A stretch of DNA of 37,375 bases from Pelodictyon luteolum. Its GTDB lineage: Bacteria; Bacteroidota; Chlorobiia; Chlorobiales; Chlorobiaceae. This document shows, one piece after another, positions 32,021 through 37,375 of this stretch. The position numbers and the translations under genes were made by a program. The stretch covers positions 1-37,375 of the forward strand of contig NZ_LVWG01000004.1 in the NCBI RefSeq assembly GCF_001622165.1, written 5' to 3'. Below the pieces are notes generated by a model. That model was not told the DNA's origin. It did no database searches and saw only the letters and a program-made list of their open reading frames with translations. Each line of letters opens with the position of its first letter. The first letter of the stretch is position 1.

Positions 32021-32243
32021 GTTCGTTCTCCTTCTCTTCGGGTGTATCTGTTGTGCCTGTATTCCTGAATGTTTTCGTCCAAAAGAGGCCTGTGCCGGGA
32101 ATGCCTGCGGTGAGGCGCTTTCCTTTCGGGCCCATGGTGAACTTCGCACCCCGGGGCCCGGCGGAAATCGATATGCCGGACTTGCTGAGGTTGAGGGTAA
32201 GGCCGGGGAAAAGGGTAATCCTTTTCCAGAATCTGAATGCCAT
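32010..32243 (-). CDS. DUF4236 family small protein
   Basis: A 77-residue basic protein. The N-terminal MAFRFWKRITLFPGLTLNLS and the middle segments GISISAGPRGAKFTMGPKGK and AGIPGTGLFWT are the hallmark of DUF4236, a short beta-rich domain of unknown function often attached to membrane or surface proteins. Here it stands alone. Its last 11 bases overlap the ftsZ start, so translation of ftsZ may be coupled to it. The start MAFRFW is the family-typical N terminus. The C-terminal tail (TPEEKENEHAI) lies in the overlap zone and is probably unstructured. Function and any link to cell division are unknown. Confidence 0.85.
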   Translation of the reverse strand: MAFRFWKRITLFPGLTLNLSKSGISISAGPRGAKFTMGPKGKRLTAGIPGTGLFWTKTFRNTGTTDTPEEKENEHAI

Positions 32244-32380
32244 ACGGTTTGGCTGTTGTGGCGGATGCCGTGGGGGAGATGGCGCCTCTTTTCAGTACTT
32301 CAGGCTTTTGATGCAATATATGCAGTGGGGTGCCTGGAGGGAAAAAGATAATGCCGGGGTGCCTGCGTGCAACCAGCCGG

Positions 32381-32452
32381 CCGTCATTCAAACCGTCATT
32401 CAAGCCGTCATTCAAGCCGTCATTCAAGCCGTCATTCAAGCCGTCATTCCGG
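32381..32452. repeat. Six tandem 12-bp repeats
   Basis: Six units of CCGTCATTCAAG (first unit ends AAA, last ends CCGG) run head to tail from 32381 to 32452. A 12-bp period keeps every frame open, so both strands show pseudo-coding repeats (for example NDGL on the minus strand). It lies between the antiporter stop and the DUF4236 start. Confidence 0.9.
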
Positions 32453-32490
32453 ACCTTCTTCCGGACCTCCCGGGCTGGAGGTTCCGGGGC

Positions 32491-33459
32491 TCAGAGGGTT
32501 GTGGCGGCCAGATAGAGCGTGTATGCGACGTAGGCGGCAAGCAGGATTGAGCCCTCGACACGGTTGATTCTTCCGTTACTGCTGCGGAAGCTGTAGCCGA
32601 AGATGAAGAGCGAGACGGTGAGGGCGAACATGGTCGAGATGTCGCGGGTGAAAAGCTCCGGTGCGGCACCAAGCGGGTTCAGGGCCCCTGCGATACCGAC
32701 GACAGCAAGGGTATTGAAGAGGTTGGAGCCGAGGATGTTGCCGAGGGCAATCTCATCCTCTCCCTTCCGGGCTGCTGCAACCGAGGACGCAAGCTCCGGA
32801 AGGGAGGTCCCGATGGCGACAATGGTCAGGCCGATGAGCAGTTCATCGATGCCGAATCCGCGTGCGACCTCCACCGCTCCCCACACAAGGATGCGGGAAC
32901 TGGTGACGAGCAGCAGCAGGCCGACGGCAAGGAGCATCAGTGCTTTTTTGAGCGGCATGGTATGCTCGGCCAGTTCCGCGGCAATCTCGAGTCCGAATTC
33001 ATCCCGCCGGTTCCTGATGCCTTCCCGGATGGTCCAGAGCATGAGGGCGGCGAAAACGGAGAGGAGCACCCATGCATCGCTGCGGGAAATCATGCCGTCC
33101 TGCAGCTGCAGGACAGCAAGCAGGGAAACGAGGGTCAGAACAGGCAGCTCCCGCCGCAGTATTTTTGAGTCGACCGTTATCGGGTTGATGAGGGCGGTGA
33201 TGCCGAGAATCAGGGCAATGTTGGTGATGTTTGAGCCATAGGCATTGCCGAGGGCGATGCCGGGGGACCCCTCGAGGGAGGCAAGCGAGGAAACGACCAT
33301 TTCGGGTGCCGAGGTGCCGAACCCTACAACCACCATGCCGATGAGCAGCGGTGGCATCCTGAAATGCGATGCCGTGGCAGCGGCTCCATCAACAAAACGA
33401 TCGGCGCTCCAGACAAGAAGCACAAGGCCGAGGACGACAGCAAGCAGTGCGGGAACCAT
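32491..33459 (-). CDS. CaCA-family cation/Ca2+ antiporter (YrbG-like)
   Basis: A 322-residue inner-membrane protein with about ten hydrophobic segments. It carries the two inverted alpha repeats of the CaCA superfamily: alpha-1 VVGFGTSAPEMVVSSLAS with IALGNAYGSNITNIALILG, and alpha-2 VAIGTSLPELASSVAAAR with IALGNILGSNLFNTLAVVG. The paired GTS-PE and GN--GSN motifs hold the ion-binding Glu and Asn residues. It would export Ca2+ or another cation in exchange for Na+ or H+. The length is normal. It reads away from the malic enzyme gene, with a 426-bp structured gap between them, and toward DUF4236 and ftsZ. Confidence 0.92.
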   Translation of the reverse strand: MVPALLAVVLGLVLLVWSADRFVDGAAATASHFRMPPLLIGMVVVGFGTSAPEMVVSSLASLEGSPGIALGNAYGSNITNIALILGITALINPITVDSKILRRELPVLTLVSLLAVLQLQDGMISRSDAWVLLSVFAALMLWTIREGIRNRRDEFGLEIAAELAEHTMPLKKALMLLAVGLLLLVTSSRILVWGAVEVARGFGIDELLIGLTIVAIGTSLPELASSVAAARKGEDEIALGNILGSNLFNTLAVVGIAGALNPLGAAPELFTRDISTMFALTVSLFIFGYSFRSSNGRINRVEGSILLAAYVAYTLYLAATTL

Positions 33460-33530
33460 GAAGAGGGGTATGGAAAATGGTTATGATGATGCTTGGAATG
33501 TAATGATTGCAGCTCCTGAAAAAAAGTAAT

Positions 33531-33720
33531 GCGGCATGCCTTCGCGGGGCTCTCGTTTTGGCGCCGGTCGTCGCGGTACGATGCCTCAGGGTGATATTGC
33601 ACAAAGCGGCAGGAATCGTACCACAGCATCGGGACGAACCTGCCTGAAATCCACAACCCCCCGGACCGCCCCTGAAGAGGGGAGGCCCGTTCAGGCACTC
33701 CGCCGCCCGGTCTTTTTTTT
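33531..33720. ncRNA. Structured intergenic segment; possible small RNA or leader
   Basis: Within the 426-bp gap between divergent genes, two perfect 8-bp stems lie next to each other: GGTACGAT/ATCGTACC (33575-33622) and TGCCTGAA/TTCAGGCA (33641-33697). The second encloses CCCCT/AGGGG (33669-33682). A possible closing stem GCGGC (33531-33535) / GCCGC (33702-33706) is followed by TCTTTTTTTT (33711-33720), as in a terminated plus-strand RNA of about 190 nt. The minus strand has its own T-run (33528-33522), so orientation is uncertain. It does not match tmRNA, RNase P, SRP RNA or a riboswitch I know. A 6S-like RNA is one option. Confidence 0.4.
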
Positions 33721-33739
33721 GCGGTCGTTTCCACCAACT

Positions 33740-33754
33740 CCATCGAAGCGATGG
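33740..33754. repeat. Perfect hairpin upstream of malic enzyme
   Basis: CCATCG/CGATGG with a 3-nt loop, about 130 bp before the malic enzyme ATG. A TATATT hexamer lies shortly after it. Possible operator; weak. Confidence 0.35.
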
Positions 33755-33885
33755 TTATTGGTGTATATTCAACTGCTGCAAGATACACCACAGCCTGTTG
33801 GCTGCCCTCTCCATCGGAGACGGATAGCGGTTGAATGCATCAGCTTTCCCTTCCCCCTCACCCTGATAAACCCCTCTTCATTCAT

Positions 33886-35031
33886 ATGAGTTATTCACAG
33901 AAATCTCTCGATCTGCATCGCCAGGCGCGCGGCAAAATCGAAATACACTCTAAAGTCAGTCTGAACAACAAAGAGGATATGTCGGTGGCCTACACTCCCG
34001 GTGTTGCCGCCGTCTGCACGGAAATAGGCCGTGATAAAGAGAATTCCTACATCATGACCAATCGCGGCAGCCAGGTGGCAATCGTCTCTGACGGAACGGC
34101 CATCCTCGGGCTCGGCAACCTCGGACCGGAGGCGGCAATGCCCGTCATGGAGGGCAAGTCGATCATTTTCAAGGAGTTCGCCAATATCGACGCCATCCCC
34201 TTATGCATCAACTCGACGGACGTTGAGGAAATTGTCATGTTCTGCAGGCTTATAGAGCCGAGTTTTGCCGGCATCAACCTGGAAGATATCTCATCTCCCC
34301 GCTGCTTCGAGATTTTTGAACGGCTCGAACAGTCGCTCTCCATTCCGGTTTTTCATGATGATCAGGACGGCACCGCAATTGTGACTCTTGCGGCAATCAT
34401 CAACGCCTGCCGCGTTACTAGGAGAGAAATGAAGGATCTCCGCGTGGTTGTCAATGGCGCCGGTGCTGCCGGCATAGCGATTGCCAGACTGCTTATCCAT
34501 GCTGAGGTCAGCGATGTGGTTCTTGTTGATACCCGTGGTGCGCTGTATGAGGGATGGGAGGGCATGAACCCCATCAAAGAGGAGATTGCCCTGCGAAGCA
34601 ACAGGCTGAAGCATGAGGGCGATCTGCAGAGCGCCATGGCCGGTGCCGATGTTTTTGTCGGCGTCTCTGTCGGCAATATCGTGACAGGGGAGATGATTGC
34701 CGGCATGAACCCCGCACCCTTCATCTTTCCGATGGCCAATCCGACTCCGGAAATCATGCCTGAAGATGCCCTCAAGGCGGGAGCCTGTATTGTCGGTACC
34801 GGCCGTTCGGATCTGCCGAACCAGGTCAACAACGCCCTTGTATTCCCCGGTCTTTTCAAGGGATTGCTGCAGACGGGCATACGAAAGATTACGCCGGAGA
34901 TGAAAATCGCCGTCGCAGATGCCATAGCGCATGCAATCGTTCCGACGGCAGACCACCTGATGCCGACCATGTTCGACAAACAGGTCGTGGAGAATATCGT
35001 GACGGTTCTTGCCGGTATGGCTTCGAACTAA
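33886..35031 (+). CDS. NAD(P)-dependent malic enzyme (short form)
   Basis: A 381-residue malic enzyme that converts malate to pyruvate and CO2 (or the reverse), feeding central carbon metabolism. Key features are YTPGVAAVC (about residue 42), SDGTAILGLGNLGPEAAMPV, the divalent-metal site FHDDQDGTAIV, the NAD(P)-binding loop VVNGAGAAGIAIARLL and the ANPTPEI segment. The C-terminal phosphotransacetylase domain found in long bacterial forms is absent. The start at 33886 (MSYSQKSLDLHRQA) is preferred to the longer frame at 33835, whose extra residues are non-conserved. The gene is monocistronic, with the structured segment upstream. Confidence 0.93.
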   Translation: MSYSQKSLDLHRQARGKIEIHSKVSLNNKEDMSVAYTPGVAAVCTEIGRDKENSYIMTNRGSQVAIVSDGTAILGLGNLGPEAAMPVMEGKSIIFKEFANIDAIPLCINSTDVEEIVMFCRLIEPSFAGINLEDISSPRCFEIFERLEQSLSIPVFHDDQDGTAIVTLAAIINACRVTRREMKDLRVVVNGAGAAGIAIARLLIHAEVSDVVLVDTRGALYEGWEGMNPIKEEIALRSNRLKHEGDLQSAMAGADVFVGVSVGNIVTGEMIAGMNPAPFIFPMANPTPEIMPEDALKAGACIVGTGRSDLPNQVNNALVFPGLFKGLLQTGIRKITPEMKIAVADAIAHAIVPTADHLMPTMFDKQVVENIVTVLAGMASN

Positions 35032-35362
35032 CAGCGTTCCAGACGGATGCCGCCGGTCACGCTCCCGGACAGGCCTTTTTGCGGGTCTCTGAAAGGGGCT
35101 CGCTCCATAAGCCGCCAAGTGCAAGAGGGGAGTGAAGCCGCCGGTGTCGCCTCACGTCCTGCAATGACGTGATTATACCGGACCGGTTTGGATTTCATGG
35201 GAAAAAATAACTATATTGCTTTGCCGTTATGCTGTTATACTGAACGCCAGCAGCCGATTGAGAGACATCCCCTTTTATTTTTTAAGCGCTTCAGCTATGC
35301 CATATAGGAACTTCTTATGCCTTTCGCGTCATGTTGGCGGAAACACCCGCTCACTGTTTGGC
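35032..35362. other. Gene-free stretch between malic enzyme and NlpC/P60 gene
   Basis: No gene or RNA recognised. A TATACT hexamer at 35236-35241 could be a -10 for the NlpC/P60 gene, though no -35 at a proper distance was seen. Confidence 0.3.
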
Positions 35363-35932
35363 ATGATCCGTTCCTTCCTCCTGCTTTCCCTTCTCTTCTC
35401 CACCTTATTCCTGACTCCATCTTCCGACAGCTCTGCAGCTCCTGTTCCTGACCAGATCGACATCGAGCCCGTTACGGAAAAGGCCTCCGGCCCCATGCAG
35501 GGCTTTTTCAGCGACATCCGCCAGTTTTTCGGCATCCGCTACCGCTTCGGCGGGCAGAGCACGGCCGGGTTCGACTGCTCGGGGTTTGTTCGCTTCATGT
35601 TTGACCGGGGGTTCAATACGAAACTGCCCCGTACGTCTTCTGAAATGGCCGGCATCGGCCGGAAGGTCGAGCGCAGCGAGCTCAAGCCCGGCGACCTTGT
35701 GTTTTTCCAGACCCGCGGCGGCAAGCGCATCAGCCATGTAGGCATCTTCGTCGGCAATGACACCTTCGTCCATTCCTCCGTTTCCAAAGGCATCACTGAA
35801 GACCGGCTCCAGCAGAAATACTACGATAAACGATTTGCCGGCGCCGTAAGGGTACTTGACGAAATGATGCCCGAGGTCTCCGACCTGCCCGTGCCGTCCG
35901 ACACCAATACTGCGGACGAAGAGGCGTCCTGA
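35363..35932 (+). CDS. Secreted NlpC/P60 peptidoglycan hydrolase
   Basis: A 189-residue exported protein. Residues 1-25 (MIRSFLLLSLLFSTLFLTPS and on to SSAAP) form a signal peptide with an Ala-rich cleavage region. The NlpC/P60 domain spans about residues 48-170: Cys72 in GFDCSGFVRFMF is the nucleophile, His125 in ISHVGIFVGND the base and His137 in FVHSS the third residue, all present. Such enzymes cut D-Glu-mDAP bonds in peptidoglycan stem peptides. The frame is open from 35216, and an ATG at 35297 is an alternative start, but 35363 gives a clean signal peptide. The acidic tail after residue 170 is low complexity. Function is cell-wall turnover outside the cytoplasm. Confidence 0.87.
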   Translation: MIRSFLLLSLLFSTLFLTPSSDSSAAPVPDQIDIEPVTEKASGPMQGFFSDIRQFFGIRYRFGGQSTAGFDCSGFVRFMFDRGFNTKLPRTSSEMAGIGRKVERSELKPGDLVFFQTRGGKRISHVGIFVGNDTFVHSSVSKGITEDRLQQKYYDKRFAGAVRVLDEMMPEVSDLPVPSDTNTADEEAS

Positions 35933-35996
35933 CCGGGCGTTCCCTGCTTAGTTGTTCTCTTCCTCTCTCCCATACTCCCTTTTCCTATCATAGCTA

Positions 35997-36010
35997 CGGC
36001 TGACCAGCCG
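35997..36010. terminator. Weak hairpin between convergent genes
   Basis: CGGCT/AGCCG with a 4-nt loop lies between the NlpC/P60 and metallophosphoesterase stops. There is no proper T-run, so this is a weak terminator candidate. Confidence 0.25.
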
Positions 36011-36020
36011 CCTTTCCGTT

Positions 36021-36863
36021 CTAAAGGGCGGAGATACCCTCTTCTGCAATTTCCAGCGTTTTCAGCGGGTCGAATCCGTTGCCGTGTTCATGGGGGTAGC
36101 CTTTGGGGTTAGAGAGAACCCTCGTCTTTCCGATGCTGTACTCCATGGCCGTATGGCAATGGCCCGAGATCCACCAGGCGATGTCGTGCTGGAGGATCTC
36201 ATGGTCCATGGAGGAGACAAACCCTCCATTCACCCTGTCGTTGCGGTAGGCGGGCATGATTGCCTGAAGTGAGGGGTGGTGGTGGGTGACTGCCATGACG
36301 GTGTAGCCGAGTGCCCTATAGCGGTCGGCTGCCCTGAATAGCTCTGATTTCTGCCGGTGATGGAGTGCGAGGGTGTATTCGGGGCGGAGTCGGGAGTATC
36401 GGGCTCCGGCCCTGATGAGGTGATAGTCGTTCAGTCCCTGACCCACGTCGAACATTGAGATGGGGTCGCTACCCTCGAAGTAGGTCCAGAGTGTGGTGCC
36501 GATGATGGCGATCTGTTCCTCCCGGAGAATCAGCTCTCCGGTAACGATGTTCTGCAGCCTATGGCGGCCGAGGGCTTCACTCCAGGAGTTCTTTTCGATA
36601 TGGTCATGGTAGTACTCGTGGTTTCCCTCGATAATGAATACCGATCGGAACTGGCGGGAGCAGGCCGTGAGAAACCCCAGCCAGGTGTGTTCCCGGGTGA
36701 GGACCCCGATATCTCCGGCAAGTATAAGGACCGTCTCCGGATCGGTGTCAAGCGGGGGCACGCTGTAATCTTGTCGGGTCGTACCCTGCAGCACCTCATT
36801 GTGGATGTCGGACAGGATTCTGAAGAGCATGGGCGTTTCTGGGTATGATAACGAATACTGCAT
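36021..36863 (-). CDS. Calcineurin-like metallophosphoesterase
   Basis: A 280-residue cytoplasmic enzyme with all five metal-binding motifs: SDIHNE (Asp19, His21), GDIG (from about residue 51), GNHEY, THHHP and GHCHT. These bind two metal ions that cleave phosphomonoesters or diesters. The substrate cannot be predicted. The ATG at 36863 has AGGA 5 nt upstream. A second Met at 36830 (MLFRILSDIHNE) would also start at a family-like position, so the true start is not certain. The gene converges on the NlpC/P60 gene and has a gene-free 400-bp region upstream. Confidence 0.9.
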   Translation of the reverse strand: MQYSLSYPETPMLFRILSDIHNEVLQGTTRQDYSVPPLDTDPETVLILAGDIGVLTREHTWLGFLTACSRQFRSVFIIEGNHEYYHDHIEKNSWSEALGRHRLQNIVTGELILREEQIAIIGTTLWTYFEGSDPISMFDVGQGLNDYHLIRAGARYSRLRPEYTLALHHRQKSELFRAADRYRALGYTVMAVTHHHPSLQAIMPAYRNDRVNGGFVSSMDHEILQHDIAWWISGHCHTAMEYSIGKTRVLSNPKGYPHEHGNGFDPLKTLEIAEEGISAL

Positions 36864-37265
36864 TGAATCCTGTCGGGAGGGAGGAATAAAGAGTGGTCAG
36901 ATGCCTCTCAAGCAGGGCTCCTCCGTCTACTCCGCGGCTCTTATAGCGCCCTCTCATGAAGGTGGCGTCGGTGACTGGTTTTGCCTTACATCTGGATATT
37001 GGAGCTTCAGAGAACACCCTGCACGGTGTGTTGCAGCAACAATACTTCCGGCAGGGATCATTGCTGCGCGACCGGGCACATAGAGCGTTTTGGTGTCGGT
37101 GTCGAAATGCCTGAAGATTTCGGCGTTTCAGAAGCAGTTTCCTGTGACGCATGAAAAACGGGTGCGTCTCTGGATGGACGATATTCGTTTTGGTTTGATT
37201 ATGCGATGCATTATTTTGTATGGAAAAACGAATAATAGTCGATTATCTATGTAAAATAAGATTTG
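36864..37265. other. Gene-free stretch before the AbiEi-like gene, with an inverted repeat
   Basis: No gene recognised. TATTCGTTTT (37182-37191) and AAAACGAATA (37225-37234) form a perfect 10-bp inverted repeat with a 33-nt spacer, 32 bp before the next ATG. It is a candidate operator for the gene that follows. Confidence 0.5.
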
Positions 37266-37375
37266 ATGCGGATTGAAAAGAGGCTCAGGCCATTCGGTGG
37301 CGTGCCGTTGACCCATAGTACCCTGCTTTCGTTACTCGCCGAATACCGATCACCAAACGACAAGATTGCCCGGAT
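37266..37375 (+). CDS. AbiEi-like antitoxin/HTH protein, N-terminal fragment (cut by window edge)
   Basis: Only about 36 codons are visible. RLRPFGGVPLTHSTLLSLLA, followed by EYRSPNDKIAR, resembles the N-terminal winged-helix of AbiEi-type antitoxin or regulator proteins (the pattern 'GG-PITH--LL-LL--Y--PNDKI-R'). AbiEi represses its operon by binding an inverted repeat and protects against the AbiEii nucleotidyltransferase toxin. The inverted repeat at 37182-37234 supports such a role. The rest of the gene and any toxin gene lie beyond the right edge. No strong Shine-Dalgarno sequence precedes the ATG. The call rests on a short match. Confidence 0.5.
   Translation, partial: MRIEKRLRPFGGVPLTHSTLLSLLAEYRSPNDKIAR

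Noticed and set aside
32020-32149. Longer FtsZ N terminus
   Set aside because: The extra residues overlap DUF4236, lack conservation, and the strong Shine-Dalgarno sequence lies before 32020.
31957-32439. Minus-strand frame starting with NDGL repeats
   Set aside because: It arises from the 12-bp repeat and then runs antisense to nothing conserved, overlapping DUF4236 and ftsZ in another frame.
32381-32452. CRISPR-like array
   Set aside because: The 12-bp units run head to tail with no spacers; it is a simple tandem repeat.
33531-33720. tmRNA, RNase P, SRP RNA or yybP-ykoY riboswitch
   Set aside because: None of the required conserved core sequences is present on either strand.
36799-37083. 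Plus-strand 94-codon frame near the right edge
   Set aside because: It overlaps the metallophosphoesterase start, has no recognisable motif and shows no ribosome site.

Overview
The window reads as chromosomal DNA of a green sulfur bacterium (Chlorobiaceae) or a close relative. The best marker is a minus-strand gene at 29817-30473 with the N-terminal [2Fe-2S] domain and overall length of chlorosome envelope proteins CsmI/CsmJ/CsmX. The flanking housekeeping genes (FtsZ, malic enzyme, Ca2+/cation antiporter, NlpC/P60 hydrolase) have conventional bacterial motifs. No tRNA, rRNA or CRISPR array was seen.

Layout. (1) 1-639: 3' end of a hybrid histidine kinase. (2) 790-5070: a scrapyard of accessory genes. 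It holds a KilA-N/RhuM remnant, an intact HigBA-like toxin-antitoxin pair on the minus strand, a decayed IS4/IS1634-type transposase fused to the 3' half of a SRAP (YedK/HMCES) gene, and an intact ParDE-like pair with two palindromes upstream. It ends with a serine resolvase joined by an apparent deletion to a KfrA-like coiled-coil gene. (3) 5374-19093: an augmented type I restriction-modification island. Order: hsdM1, DUF4062-ATPase-winged helix protein, 11-bp iterons, hsdM2, RloC/PrrC-like AAA_13 ATPase, hsdS, PIN-GNAT-PUA-like fusion, ASCH-kinase, hsdR. Most joints overlap by a few bases, so hsdM2 to hsdR is probably co-translated. (4) 19859-26926: a second defence module. It holds a 2091-residue STAND NTPase with a PD-(D/E)XK-type N terminus (Avs-like), a helical partner of about 250 residues, and the first 20 codons of a second hsdR cut off at an IS-like end. 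(5) 27318-37375: the host backbone, with an alpha/beta hydrolase, a cluster of tiny envelope or stress genes, the chlorosome protein, a DUF4236-ftsZ pair, a CaCA antiporter, a structured intergenic segment, malic enzyme, NlpC/P60 and a metallophosphoesterase. The right edge cuts the start of an AbiEi-like gene.

How they may work together. The hsdM2/hsdS/hsdR products should form a classical methylating and cutting enzyme. The three genes embedded among them carry ATPase, nuclease-like (PIN), acetyltransferase and modified-base-reader folds (ASCH/PUA-like). A plausible reading, which is inference only, is a back-up layer that acts when restriction is inhibited or when modified DNA or RNA is sensed. 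The STAND gene and its helical partner look like a separate abortive-infection style sensor. The most interesting candidates are the PIN-GNAT-PUA plus ASCH-kinase pair, the DUF4062 protein with its iterons, and the STAND/partner pair ending in an hsdR stub.
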